Positions 27,176 through 36,632 of a stretch of DNA of 64,000 nucleotides are shown in pieces (within the stretch, counting starts at the first letter, position 1; every line of letters starts with the position of its first letter). The stretch is from an uncultured Clostridia bacterium (lineage in GTDB: Bacteria; Bacillota; Clostridia; TANB77; CAG-508). The translations under genes and the position numbers were made by a program. Below the pieces are notes generated by a model that was not told where the DNA came from, did no database searches, and worked only from the letters and a program-made list of their open reading frames with translations. The stretch spans positions 17,049 to 81,048 of the forward strand of contig CAKOTF010000008.1 in assembly GCA_934120045.1 (NCBI GenBank). Reading direction: 5' to 3'.

Positions 27176-29389
27176 TTATTCCTTCATTTTGTTTTTTCTA
27201 CTTACTTCATATACACTGTCTATTTTACGTAATTCTCTTATTACTTTATTTAGACTTTCTACACTATCTACTTCTAGTGTAACTTCTGTTATAGCAATTC
27301 TTTCTTTTGTTGCCTTTGCATTTACACTTATTAATCTTACTTTTGAGTCATTTAATTTTTGTACTATATCTCCTAATAATCCATTTCTATCATTTGCAAA
27401 TATCTCAATTTCAACAGTATATGAACTCTTTTTCTCATCATTATACCATTTTACATCTATTATTCTGTTTTGCTCTTTTAATAAATCTGCAACATTTGGA
27501 CAATCTTTTCTATGAACAGATACACCTCTTCCTTTTGTTATATATCCTATTATTTCGTCTCCTGGTAATGGGTTACAACATTTTGATAATTTTACTAAAC
27601 AATTATCAATTCCTTTTACAATAACACCTGAATCAGATACTTTTGTATTATCTAATTTATTTTTTGCAAGTTCTTCTATTTTTTCTTCTATTTTTGGTTC
27701 TTCTTTATGTTCTTTTCTATATTCTATTAACATTCTTGCAATTATTCTGTTTGCTGTAATTGCTCCAAATCCAACTGCTAAATACATCTCATCTAAATTT
27801 TTATATTTATATCTTTCTAACATTGGATTTATATAATCTGTTTTGAAAAGTTCTGCATATGGAATTCCAATTCTTTTTAATTCTTTTTCAATTAAGTCTT
27901 TTCCTTTTTCTATATTTTCTTCTCTTTTTTCTTTTTTGAACCAAGAATTTATTTTGCTTTTGGCAGATGTACTTTTTACAAATTTTAACCAATCCATACT
28001 TGGACCTTTAGAGTTATCTGATGTTAAAATTTCTACGATATCTCCATTTTTGATTGGTGTTATTATTGGAACCATTTTACTGTTGATTTTTGCTCCAACC
28101 ATTTTATTTCCGATTTCAGCATGAATATTATATGCAAAATCTATTGGTGTTGCACCTCTTGGTAATACTTTTATTGCACCCTTTGGTGTAAATACATATA
28201 CTTCATCTTCAAATAATTCTGTTTTTAGTGTTTCTAAGAATTGTTGTGGATCTTGCATTTCTTGTTGCCATTCTAATGTTTCTCTAAGCCATGCTAATTT
28301 ATCATCTTGTACTTTTACTACTTTTTGTCCTTTTCTACTTCCATAATTTGCTTCTTTATATGCCCAATGTGCAGCAATACCATATTCAGCAATTCTATGC
28401 ATATCCCATGTACGTATTTGTACTTCAAATGGTGTCCCTTTTTCTCCTAATAATGTTGTGTGTATTGATTGATACATATTTGTTTTTGGAACTGCTATAT
28501 AATCCTTAAATCTTCCTGGCATTGGACTATACATTTCATGTACTACACCTAATGCTGCATAACAGTCTTTTACAGAATTTACTATTATTCTTAATGCAAA
28601 TAGGTCATATATTTGATCTAATGTTTTATTATCTCTTTGCATTTTTCTATATATACTATATAAGTGTTTTGCTCTTCCTGTAACTTCTGCCTCAATATGT
28701 TCCTTTTTCAATTGTTGTCTTATGTCATCCATTATTTTCTCAATAAATCTTAGTCTTTCTTCTCTTTTTTGCTCTATTCCTTTTATTAATTCCTCATATT
28801 CTTTTGGATATAAATATTTAAAGCTTAAATCTTCTAATTCCCATTTCATTGAATATAAACCAAGTCTGTTTGCTAATGGTGCATATAATTGCATTGTTTC
28901 TGTTGATATTGCTATTTGTCTATCTCTTCTTAAAAATTCTAATGTTCTCATATTGTGTAATCTATCTGCTAACTTTATGATTATTACTCTTATGTCTTTT
29001 CCCATTGCTAAGAACATTTTTCTATAATTTTCTACTTGATTTTCTTCAATTGATGCATGTCCTATTTGTTTTAATTTTGTAACACCATCAACCATATCTG
29101 CAATTTCTTTTCCAAATTCTCTTTCTATATCTTCATATGTTACCTCTGTATCTTCTACTACATCATGTAAAAGTGCTGCACATATTGTTTGTTCATCTAG
29201 TCCAAGTTCAGCAATCGTATATGCTACATTTGTTGGGTGTATTATATATGGTTCACCTGATTTTCTTAGTTGTGTCCCATGTTTTTCTAAAGCATAGTTA
29301 TATGCTTTTTGTATTAGTTTTACATCTGGCCATCTTTTATTCTTTTTTACTTTTTCAATAATCTCTTTTATTGTATGATTTTCTGCCAT
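27176..29389 (-). CDS. relA: Bifunctional (p)ppGpp synthetase/hydrolase
   Basis: This long RSH enzyme makes and degrades the stringent-response alarmone. Over 737 residues it has an HD hydrolase domain with H51 and H75-D76 (LLHDVVED), a synthetase domain (GRAKHLYSIYRKM and YDLFALRIIV), a TGS domain starting near VYVFTPKGAIK, the zinc-finger/CC region with CNPLPGDEIIGY, and a C-terminal ACT domain. HD and synthetase motifs are all intact, so both activities are expected. An intergenic structured RNA candidate lies directly upstream, between this gene and recJ, and could include its leader. Confidence 0.97.
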   Translation of the reverse strand: MAENHTIKEIIEKVKKNKRWPDVKLIQKAYNYALEKHGTQLRKSGEPYIIHPTNVAYTIAELGLDEQTICAALLHDVVEDTEVTYEDIEREFGKEIADMVDGVTKLKQIGHASIEENQVENYRKMFLAMGKDIRVIIIKLADRLHNMRTLEFLRRDRQIAISTETMQLYAPLANRLGLYSMKWELEDLSFKYLYPKEYEELIKGIEQKREERLRFIEKIMDDIRQQLKKEHIEAEVTGRAKHLYSIYRKMQRDNKTLDQIYDLFALRIIVNSVKDCYAALGVVHEMYSPMPGRFKDYIAVPKTNMYQSIHTTLLGEKGTPFEVQIRTWDMHRIAEYGIAAHWAYKEANYGSRKGQKVVKVQDDKLAWLRETLEWQQEMQDPQQFLETLKTELFEDEVYVFTPKGAIKVLPRGATPIDFAYNIHAEIGNKMVGAKINSKMVPIITPIKNGDIVEILTSDNSKGPSMDWLKFVKSTSAKSKINSWFKKEKREENIEKGKDLIEKELKRIGIPYAELFKTDYINPMLERYKYKNLDEMYLAVGFGAITANRIIARMLIEYRKEHKEEPKIEEKIEELAKNKLDNTKVSDSGVIVKGIDNCLVKLSKCCNPLPGDEIIGYITKGRGVSVHRKDCPNVADLLKEQNRIIDVKWYNDEKKSSYTVEIEIFANDRNGLLGDIVQKLNDSKVRLISVNAKATKERIAITEVTLEVDSVESLNKVIRELRKIDSVYEVSRKNKMKE

Positions 29390-29487
29390 ATAAATCCCCC
29401 CATTGATTTATTTTTTTCTTTCACATTTTACATCTTTTTGTTTTAAATTTAAAGCCTTTTATAAAAATTTTATATATAATTCTAAAT

Positions 29488-29669
29488 TAATAACTAAAAA
29501 TATAAGCTTTTTATTACATTCCTCAACTTATTACAAAATTTAAGAAATTCTAATTTATTTTATGGCACCCTTCCACTAAAGTGAACTCTTTCCATAAAAT
29601 TACATAGAATTTCTAAAATTTTTTCATGCGCATTCGTCATTTCATGCAAAGCTTATATTTTAGTTATTA
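29488..29669 (-). ncRNA. 6S-like structured RNA candidate between recJ and relA
   Basis: The interval is one long nested fold. The outer stem of 22 bases pairs AATAACTAAAAATATAAGC (within 29488-29510) with GCTTATATTTTAGTTATT (within 29648-29669). Inside is an asymmetric open region of about 22-25 bases on each side, then an inner stem joining 29535-29552 with 29605-29618, ATTTTATGG (29557-29565) with CCATAAAAT (29592-29600), and a small CAC/GTG tip. Closing stem, large bubble and terminal stem at about 180 bases is the architecture of 6S RNA. Strand is uncertain because the fold is symmetric. Primary-sequence identity was not verified. Confidence 0.4.
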
Positions 29670-31355
29670 TATTGATTTCATAATATCTTTAATATTAATT
29701 TGAATACTATCAACACCATTGAATGAATTTATTTCTAAATTTCCTGCAATATCAACTCTATCACCAATTCTATAAGTATCTGTTAGTGTTCCCATATTAA
29801 ATCCTATTGCATTAATTATATTTTTATTATCCTTTACAGATAATTTTAAATGTTTTCCATCTGATAGAGATCTTATTGAATCTATTTTTAAGTTTCTAAA
29901 TGCAAATATTGGCATTTTGTTAGCTTCACCAAATGGTTCAAGTTCTTTTAAACTGTCTACCATTTCTTTATTCACATCATCAAGTTTTATTTCTGCATCA
30001 AGATTTAAAATTGGAATTATTTTATCAACTTCTCTTTCTATTGCTATTTTTTCAAATTCTTCTTTAAATTCTTCAATTTTTTCTTTATTTATATTTATTC
30101 CTACTGCCATAGCATGTCCACCAAATTTATCTATTGTGTCATTACATTCCATTAATGCTTCGTGTAAATCAAATCCAGGTATACTTCTTCCAGATCCTTT
30201 ACATTTTCCATCTTCTTCACATAATAAAATACTTGGTTTAAAATATAGTTCTGTTATTTTTGATGAAACTATTCCTATAACACCATGATGCCATCCTTTT
30301 CCAGATACTACTATTGTATTTTTAGTATCAAGTCCTTCTTTTTCTATTTGTTCTATCGCTTCATTATAAATATTTTTTTCTATTTCTTGTCTTGTTTTAT
30401 TGTATTCATTAATTTTTTGTGTTAATTCTTTTACTTCATTTTCTTCTTTTGATAATAATAAATTTAATGCTTCTTCTTGATGTCCCATTCTTCCACATGC
30501 ATTAATTCTTGGTGCTACCCCAAATGATATTGTTGTTGAATTTATTTTTGAATAACCACAACTTTGCAATATTTCTTTTAATCCTAAATTTTTTGTTTGC
30601 TCTACTAATTTTAATCCTAGTTTTACAATCACTCTATTTTCATCTGTTAATGGTACTATATCTGATATTGTTCCAACACAAACTATATCTAAATATTTTA
30701 AATATTCTTTTGGGTCTAATCCTAATTTTATGCTTAATGCTTGTATTAGTTTAAATACTACTCCAACACCAGCTAAATTTCTACATTCATATTTATTATC
30801 TTTTCTTTTTGCATCTACTACTGCTATTGCTTTTGGTAATTCTTCTGCAGGCTCATGATGATCTGTTATAATTGTTTCAATACCAAATTTTTTTGCATAT
30901 TCAACTTCTTCTACTGCTGTTATTCCACAATCTACTGTTATCATTAATTTGTTTCCTTGTTTGGCTATTTCTTCCATTGCAGTCTTATTTAATCCATATC
31001 CTTCATTTAATCTGTTTGGAATATAAACATTTACTTGTATTCCTCTTTCTTCAAGAAAACTTTTTAATACTGTTACACTTGTAATTCCATCAACATCATA
31101 ATCACCATATATTATTATTTGTTCTTTATTTTCTATTGCTTTTAATATTCCTTCAACAGCTTTTTCCATATCAGGCATTCCAAATGGATCATAAAAATCA
31201 CTTCTTTTTGGATTTAGAAATTTTGTTATTTCAGTTTCTTCTGTTATTTCTCTATTTGTAAGTAATATCGATAATAATCTATTTAATTTGTATTTTTCTT
31301 GTAATTCTTCGACTTTTTCTTCATTCGTTTGGTATATTTCCCATTTCTTATTCAT
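29667..31355 (-). CDS. recJ: Single-stranded-DNA exonuclease RecJ
   Basis: RecJ degrades 5' single-stranded tails in recombination and mismatch repair. The 562 residues contain the DHH-family motifs D85-Y-D87-V-D89-G, ITVDCGI, D165-H-H167-E-P and the DHHA1 block with SGRSIPGFDLHEAL and DKFGGHAMAVG. The C-terminal OB domain (about 460-562) is present. It lies upstream of relA as in many Firmicutes, though here a structured RNA candidate separates them and apt is missing. Its stop codon falls inside the outer stem of that RNA. Confidence 0.95.
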   Translation of the reverse strand: MNKKWEIYQTNEEKVEELQEKYKLNRLLSILLTNREITEETEITKFLNPKRSDFYDPFGMPDMEKAVEGILKAIENKEQIIIYGDYDVDGITSVTVLKSFLEERGIQVNVYIPNRLNEGYGLNKTAMEEIAKQGNKLMITVDCGITAVEEVEYAKKFGIETIITDHHEPAEELPKAIAVVDAKRKDNKYECRNLAGVGVVFKLIQALSIKLGLDPKEYLKYLDIVCVGTISDIVPLTDENRVIVKLGLKLVEQTKNLGLKEILQSCGYSKINSTTISFGVAPRINACGRMGHQEEALNLLLSKEENEVKELTQKINEYNKTRQEIEKNIYNEAIEQIEKEGLDTKNTIVVSGKGWHHGVIGIVSSKITELYFKPSILLCEEDGKCKGSGRSIPGFDLHEALMECNDTIDKFGGHAMAVGININKEKIEEFKEEFEKIAIEREVDKIIPILNLDAEIKLDDVNKEMVDSLKELEPFGEANKMPIFAFRNLKIDSIRSLSDGKHLKLSVKDNKNIINAIGFNMGTLTDTYRIGDRVDIAGNLEINSFNGVDSIQINIKDIMKSI

Positions 31356-31415
31356 TATAAATTTTGTTCCTTTCCATATAGTAAAAATTCTAGTCTTATT
31401 TTATTCTATAATAGT

Positions 31416-31445
31416 AAAAATAGCAAGAAAATTCTTGCTATTTTT
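31416..31445 (-). terminator. recA terminator (copy of a recurrent hairpin)
   Basis: A perfect 14-base stem, AAAAATAGCAAGAA (31416-31429) with TTCTTGCTATTTTT (31432-31445). The same 12-base arm, AAAAATAGCAAG, recurs near 42367 and 58601, and a degenerate form near 36087. Confidence 0.85.
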
Positions 31446-31467
31446 CTGAGTTTTTGTAATTTTTAAA

Positions 31468-32532
31468 TTATTCTTCATCTATTGGTTCTGTATCTTCTTC
31501 ATCATCAGATGGTAGTTCTTCCCCTAGGCTTTGTTCAAATGCTTTTGCAAAATTGTCTCTAACTTTTTTCTCTATTTCGTCCATTATATCTGGATGTTCT
31601 TCTAAATATCTTTTTGCATTTTCTCTACCTTGACTAATTCTTTGACCATTATAACTAAACCATGCACCACTTTTTTCTACAATATCTAAGTTTACTGCCA
31701 TATCTAGTATATTTCCAACTTTTGATATTCCTTTTCCATATAATACATCAAATTCTGCTTCTCTAAATGGTGGAGCTACTTTGTTTTTTATAACTTTTAC
31801 TCTTACTCTGTTTCCTATAACTTGTCCATCTTGTTTCATCATTTCTGTTTTTCTTATATCCATTCTTACTGAGGCATAAAATTTTAATGCTCTACCACCT
31901 GTTGTTGTTTCTGGATTTCCAAACATTACTCCTATTTTTTCTCTTAATTGGTTAATAAATATAAGTACTGTTTTTGATTTATTTATTGCTCCAGCTAATT
32001 TTCTTAATGCTTGTGACATTAATCTTGCTTGAAGCCCCATATGTGAATCGCCCATTTCACCATCTATTTCAGCCTTTGGTACTAATGCTGCAACAGAGTC
32101 TACTACAACTACATCTAATGCGCCACTTCTTACTAATGCTTCTGTTATTTCTAATGCTTGTTCTCCTGTGTCTGGTTGTGATACTATTAAATTATCTATA
32201 TCTACTCCTAATTTTCTTGCATATACTGGGTCTAAAGCATGTTCTGCATCTATAAATGCTGCTTCTCCCCCCATTTTTTGTGCTTCTGCTATAATATGTA
32301 ATGCTAATGTTGTTTTTCCTGAAGATTCTGGTCCAAATACTTCAATAATTCTTCCTCTTGGTACTCCTCCAATTCCTAATGCTATATCTAAACTTAAAGC
32401 TCCTGTTGGTATTGCTTCTACCTCCATTGCTTTATATTCTCCTAATTTCATTACTGATCCTTTTCCAAATTGTTTTTCTATTTGGCTCATTGCAACTTCT
32501 AGTGCTTTTCTTTTTTCTGCATTTTCTCCCAT
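31468..32532 (-). CDS. recA: Recombinase RecA
   Basis: RecA catalyses strand exchange and induces the SOS response. The 354 residues show Walker A GPESSGKT (67-74), the Walker B region [11 protein letters not shown], loop L1/L2 text [15 protein letters not shown] and [20 protein letters not shown], and an acidic C-terminal tail ([12 protein letters not shown]). Everything expected is present. It is monocistronic, with a strong terminator. No SOS box was identified with confidence upstream. Confidence 0.98.
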   Translation of the reverse strand: MGENAEKRKALEVAMSQIEKQFGKGSVMKLGEYKAMEVEAIPTGALSLDIALGIGGVPRGRIIEVFGPESSGKTTLALHIIAEAQKMGGEAAFIDAEHALDPVYARKLGVDIDNLIVSQPDTGEQALEITEALVRSGALDVVVVDSVAALVPKAEIDGEMGDSHMGLQARLMSQALRKLAGAINKSKTVLIFINQLREKIGVMFGNPETTTGGRALKFYASVRMDIRKTEMMKQDGQVIGNRVRVKVIKNKVAPPFREAEFDVLYGKGISKVGNILDMAVNLDIVEKSGAWFSYNGQRISQGRENAKRYLEEHPDIMDEIEKKVRDNFAKAFEQSLGEELPSDDEEDTEPIDEE

Positions 32533-32660
32533 GTTTGTATCTTTCCTTTCTTGAGACTATTTTTGTGTCTCTTTTTCTAAACCTTTGTTCGATATCTATA
32601 TTATATCTTTTTTTGTTTTTTTGTCAAGCAATTTTATGAAATTTTTTCATAATTTTTTAA

Positions 32661-34250
32661 TTAATTTTTATACCAATTATCTATATTAATAAATATATTA
32701 TACCAATTTACTGGTATACTTCCCTTTAAAGTCCAGTTACTTGCAACTTCATAATAATTACTAAATAATCCTATATATGGTACTTCATCATTATATATTT
32801 GTCTAATTCTTGTATATTTTTCTTTTAATAAATCTTCTTTAGTTATGTTTTTTACTTCATTCATTATTGTACTTAATTCTTCATTTGAAAAATTTGCTAA
32901 ATTTCCGTCTCCTAAAAATGTTTCTAAATTTGGACTTAAAGCTAGTGTTACACCAGTTAAAATCATATCATAATTTCTATTATCTAAATATGATTGATAT
33001 TGATTATCTGTTGCCTTTACAATTGTTACCTTCATTCCAATATCTTCTAAATTACTTTTAATTATATTAGCAATTGCTACTCTTGTATCATTAGATGCTT
33101 GTACTACAAGTTTAAAATTTATTATCTTAGTACTATAATTAATATATTGTTGCCATCTATTGTATTTATATTCCCAACCATTATCTTGTAATATTTGAAT
33201 TGCCATATCTGTATTATATGACATATCTGATTTATCTCCTTGCAACCAGTTTCCATAATCTAAAAAATAATCTTGCGTTCTATATTTTCCACCATATACT
33301 TGTGAAATTATACTCTCTCTATTTATTGCCCTAGAAATTGCTTGTCTTACTTCTTTATTTGCTAATATTTGATTTTGTGTATTTATTGCTAAAAAATCAA
33401 ATTCTCTTCCGTTCGTTTCTGCTTTATTATATCCTATTGCTCCTATATAATTTTCAATTCCTGTGTTATTTGTTGTTATTAGATCTATTTTTCCTAATTT
33501 AAATGAATTATACATCTCTCCTACATTAGAATATTTAGTTATTGTTATTTTTTCAAGTGTTAAATCAGACCTTTTATAATTTTCATTTTTTTCAAGTATT
33601 ATTGTATCAGAAGAATTTTGGGTTATCTTATATTTTCCAGTTCCAATTGGTGCATTATTACTTGAACCATAAACAAAATCCTGTCCTTCATAATTTTTTC
33701 TGCTCAATATTGGAAATATTAAATTATATTCAAAAAATGGTACTTCTTGGTCTAATACCAATCTTATTGTGTTATCATCAACTTTATTTATTTCTGTTAT
33801 ATGTCTAATATTTTCAAGATATATTGAATCTGTTTTTGATAAACTTTCTATTGTAAAAATAACATCATCTACAGATAAATTATTTCCATCTGACCATTTT
33901 ATTGAAGTATCTATTTTTATTAAATATTTATTTTCTGCAGTTTCTGCCCAATCTTTTACTAAACATTTTTCAAGTTTATATTCACTTGTTAGTTGAAATA
34001 ATGGTTCATAAATTATCTTCGTTATTTCTTGAACTTGTTTGTTTTTACTTAACAATGGGTTTATTGTATCAAATTCTGCAATTCCTAATTTTATCTCTTT
34101 TATAGTATCATCTTCTTTTACTGTAGTTGCTTGTTCTTCTTTAGGTGTATTTTTCTTTTCATCATTTAATTTATATACAACTAAAATGATTATTCCAATT
34201 ATAAATATTATAAAAATATATTTTGCAAAATTACTTTTCACTTTGATCAT
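32661..34250 (-). CDS. Family 5 extracellular substrate-binding protein
   Basis: This 529-residue protein has the fold signatures of oligopeptide/nickel-type ABC substrate-binding proteins (SBP_bac_5): IIYEPLFQLTSEYKLEKCLVKDW, IKWSDGNNLSVDDVIFTIE and AINRESIISQVYGGKYRTQ. The N-terminus has one hydrophobic helix (about 10-27) but no lipobox cysteine, so it is probably an uncleaved membrane anchor and not a lipoprotein. No permease or ATPase genes flank it: recA is downstream and spoVS upstream. It may serve a distant transporter or act as a sensor. The ligand is unknown. Confidence 0.87.
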   Translation of the reverse strand: MIKVKSNFAKYIFIIFIIGIIILVVYKLNDEKKNTPKEEQATTVKEDDTIKEIKLGIAEFDTINPLLSKNKQVQEITKIIYEPLFQLTSEYKLEKCLVKDWAETAENKYLIKIDTSIKWSDGNNLSVDDVIFTIESLSKTDSIYLENIRHITEINKVDDNTIRLVLDQEVPFFEYNLIFPILSRKNYEGQDFVYGSSNNAPIGTGKYKITQNSSDTIILEKNENYKRSDLTLEKITITKYSNVGEMYNSFKLGKIDLITTNNTGIENYIGAIGYNKAETNGREFDFLAINTQNQILANKEVRQAISRAINRESIISQVYGGKYRTQDYFLDYGNWLQGDKSDMSYNTDMAIQILQDNGWEYKYNRWQQYINYSTKIINFKLVVQASNDTRVAIANIIKSNLEDIGMKVTIVKATDNQYQSYLDNRNYDMILTGVTLALSPNLETFLGDGNLANFSNEELSTIMNEVKNITKEDLLKEKYTRIRQIYNDEVPYIGLFSNYYEVASNWTLKGSIPVNWYNIFINIDNWYKN

Positions 34251-34335
34251 TCCTTTTTCTATTTTCTTTCGTATAGTTATAATACATTATAAACCAAGTT
34301 TTTTCAAGTATTTTAATTTAATTTTAGAATTATAT

Positions 34336-34370
34336 AAAAAATGAGGGTTATTCAATAATCCCCCATTTCA
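34336..34370 (-). terminator. Terminator after spoVS
   Basis: AAATGAGGGTTAT pairs with ATAATCCCCCATTT, with one mismatch. It lies between spoVS and the substrate-binding protein gene. Confidence 0.65.
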
Positions 34371-34378
34371 ATTTATAT

Positions 34379-34642
34379 TTATTTTCTTGACTCTACGATC
34401 AGTTTTATTCCTGTTCGATCTTCTCCCTCAACCTCTACTTCAGCAAAAGCTGGTATGCAAACTAAATCAACTCCTGATGGTGCTACAAATCCTCTTGCTA
34501 TTGCTACTGCCTTTACTGCTTGATTTAGAGCTCCTGCTCCAATTGCTTGCATTTCTGCCTTGTTTGATTCTTTTACTAATCCTGCTATAGCTCCTGCTAC
34601 TGAATTTGGATTAGATTTTGATGAAATTTTTAAGATTTCCAT
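34379..34642 (-). CDS. spoVS: Stage V sporulation protein S
   Basis: SpoVS is a small Alba-fold protein that affects septation and coat maturation. The start at 34642 follows an AGGAGG site and gives 87 residues, the normal length; an in-frame upstream ATG would add 12 unlikely residues. The sequence EILKISSKSNPNSVAGAIAG, then GAGALNQAVKAVAIARGFVAP, is nearly invariant in the family. It is followed by a terminator and preceded by ymdB, the same neighbour as in Bacillus subtilis. Confidence 0.96.
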   Translation of the reverse strand: MEILKISSKSNPNSVAGAIAGLVKESNKAEMQAIGAGALNQAVKAVAIARGFVAPSGVDLVCIPAFAEVEVEGEDRTGIKLIVESRK

Positions 34643-34769
34643 TTTTCTTTTGCCTCCTATAATTATTTTTTGTTGCAACTTTTACATTTTGTATTTTACA
34701 TTATTTAGGAGGTCATGTCTAGTAGTTTTTGGAAATTTTTAGAAATCTTTGTTACAAGTTTCGACAGAA

Positions 34770-35543
34770 TTATCTAATATACATCCTTTTGATATCAGTA
34801 ACCTTTGAAGTTGTATCATCAATATTAAATATTACTGCATTTAATATACATTCTCCTTCTGCTAATTTATATTTTTCTGGAAGTGTTGTTTCAAATCTTT
34901 TAATTGATGCTTGTGCATCCATTCCAATTACAGAATTTTTGGGTCCTGTCATTCCTATATCTGTTATATATCCTGTTCCATTTGGCAAAATTTGTTCATC
35001 AGCTGTTTGTACATGTGTATGTGTACCAAATATTGCTGTTATTTTTCCATCTAAATATCTTGCCATAGCAATCTTTTCAGCTGTAGCTTCTGCATGAAAA
35101 TCTATTATTATTATATCAACTTGATCTTTTATTTCATTTACCATATCTCTGGCCATTATAAATGGATTTTCTGTTAATATATTTATATCAACTCTTCCCA
35201 TAAAGTTCATTACTGCTATTTTTTTTCCATTACATTCATATATTCCTAGACCTTTTCCAACAACACCTTTTGGATAATTAGCTGGTCTTAATAATTGTGG
35301 ATGGTCTATAAATTTAAATATGTCTTTTTTTCCCCATGTGTGATTTCCCATTGTTACTACATTTGTTCCAGCACTTAGCATATCATTAAAATTTCTTTCA
35401 TTTATTCCCATTCCACCAGCAGAGTTTTCTCCATTTGTTATTACAAAGTCTATATTTTCTTCTCTTCTTATTCTTGGTAATTCTTCTTTTAATTTTCGAA
35501 CTCCTGATTCTCCAACTATGTCACCTACCGCTAATATTCTCAT
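34770..35543 (-). CDS. ymdB: YmdB-type metallophosphoesterase
   Basis: This 257-residue phosphodiesterase acts on 2',3'-cyclic nucleotides in B. subtilis and influences biofilm and sporulation decisions. The start at 35543 (MRILAVGDIVG) follows AGAAAGG; an in-frame ATG 45 bases upstream lacks a site. Metal-binding motifs are all present: GDIVG, NGENSAGG, GNHTW, DFHAEATAEK and GTHTHVQTADE. It is adjacent to spoVS on the same strand, a conserved pairing. Confidence 0.95.
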   Translation of the reverse strand: MRILAVGDIVGESGVRKLKEELPRIRREENIDFVITNGENSAGGMGINERNFNDMLSAGTNVVTMGNHTWGKKDIFKFIDHPQLLRPANYPKGVVGKGLGIYECNGKKIAVMNFMGRVDINILTENPFIMARDMVNEIKDQVDIIIIDFHAEATAEKIAMARYLDGKITAIFGTHTHVQTADEQILPNGTGYITDIGMTGPKNSVIGMDAQASIKRFETTLPEKYKLAEGECILNAVIFNIDDTTSKVTDIKRMYIR

Positions 35544-35637
35544 ATTTTTCCTTCTTTCTAAAAGTTTTAATCTTTTACTTCGTGTCATATTTTACCATTT
35601 TATGTCCTATTAGTCAAGGTAATTTTAATTAAAATCC

Positions 35638-36024
35638 CTATTGAGGAGCTCCACCCTTTTTTATATTTCCTTTTTCATCAATAACATATACTCTGCTACT
35701 ACTTGCTATTCTTATTGTAAATTCTTTTGTTCCTTCATTATACTCAAAAAAAGTAATATCAATATGTTCTTCTAAATGTTTTTTGAAATTTCTTTTTGCA
35801 AGTTTTCCATCATTACTTGAAATTAATGTTTCCTGAATTGCAATCATTATAGCTTCTTTTTCTTCTTTTAATTCAACTGCACTTTTTACATCATGTGCTT
35901 GATCTAATGTTTTATCTTGTCCTGTTAAAGATGATAATGAAACTCCTGCAAGAATCATTATTACAACTATTGTCGTTGCAAGTGCTATTAGAGTTACTCC
36001 GTTTTTGTTTTTTATGAATTTCAT
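35638..36024 (-). CDS. Pilin-like secreted protein with prepilin-type leader
   Basis: The 128 residues begin with a class III-like prepilin leader, MKFIKNKNG, cleaved after G9, followed by a hydrophobic helix (about 10-31, VTLIALATTIVVIMILAG). Position +5 of the mature protein is Ala and not the Glu of classical pilins. The same variant leader is common among clostridial surface proteins. The rest is a soluble domain with Lys/Glu-rich helices and a short beta-rich end (FTIRIASSSRVYVID). It is not in a pilus cluster. The prepilin peptidase at 12382-13137 is the obvious candidate to process it. Confidence 0.8.
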   Translation of the reverse strand: MKFIKNKNGVTLIALATTIVVIMILAGVSLSSLTGQDKTLDQAHDVKSAVELKEEKEAIMIAIQETLISSNDGKLAKRNFKKHLEEHIDITFFEYNEGTKEFTIRIASSSRVYVIDEKGNIKKGGAPQ

Positions 36025-36084
36025 ATTTTTTTCCTTTCTAAAACAAATAAGAAAAATTTTTAAGTACTTTCTTATTTATTAAAT

Positions 36085-36117
36085 AAAAAAATAACAAGAA
36101 AAATCTTGCTATCTTTT
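36085..36117 (-). terminator. Terminator after the DivIVA-like gene
   Basis: AAAATAACAAGA pairs with TCTTGCTATCTTTT, a degenerate relative of the AAAAATAGCAAG hairpin seen near 31.4, 42.4 and 58.6 kb. It overlaps the stop codon. Confidence 0.55.
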
Positions 36118-36607
36118 ATTCTTCATCATCTTTGTTTATTTCTTTAATCAACTCTTCTTGAGAAATTAATAATGACTCCATTTTTGCTTTATAAACATCA
36201 AATTGTTTTTTTATTTCTTCAAATCTTCTCTCTTTAATAGCAATTTGTTTATCAATTTCATCTAATTTTTTTAAAGATGTTTCATTACCTTCTTTTTGAA
36301 TTTCTTCTGCTTTAGCTTTAGCTTCATTAACAATTTGATCAGCTTGTTGCTTTGCTACTGTTTTTACTTCTTCAGCTGTTGTTTGAGCCATAACTAAAGT
36401 ATTTTGTAATGTTTTTTCTAAATTTTTATATTGTTCCAAATCATTTGTTAGTCTCTCAATTTTTTCGTTTGCTTCAGCTAATTCTTTATAATTTTTTTCA
36501 TAATCTACAACTAGTTCATCTAAAAAATCATCAACATCTTCTACATTATATCCATTCATCATTTGTTTGCTAAATTTTTTATTTTCTATATCTAATGGTG
36601 TAATCAT
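36116..36607 (-). CDS. DivIVA domain-containing protein
   Basis: DivIVA proteins sense negative membrane curvature at poles and septa. The start at 36607 (MITPLDIENKKF) is eight bases after GGAGG. The N-terminal DivIVA membrane-binding domain shows TPLDIENKKFSKQMMNGYNVEDVDDFLDEL in pattern, followed by a continuous coiled coil to the C-terminus, rich in Glu and Lys. At 163 residues it is of normal clostridial length. It lies nine bases from the upstream gene sepF's stop codon region, the conserved ylm-type cell-division neighbourhood. Confidence 0.92.
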   Translation of the reverse strand: MITPLDIENKKFSKQMMNGYNVEDVDDFLDELVVDYEKNYKELAEANEKIERLTNDLEQYKNLEKTLQNTLVMAQTTAEEVKTVAKQQADQIVNEAKAKAEEIQKEGNETSLKKLDEIDKQIAIKERRFEEIKKQFDVYKAKMESLLISQEELIKEINKDDEE

Positions 36608-36632
36608 ATTAGAATCCTCCATTTCTATGAAC

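Noticed and set aside
29540..29600. Possible T-box element (GGGTGCCA near the tip of the structured interval)
   Set aside because: The conserved T-box core (AGGGTGG-ACC) and a specifier stem are missing, and relA is not a T-box target; the nested fold fits a 6S-like RNA better.
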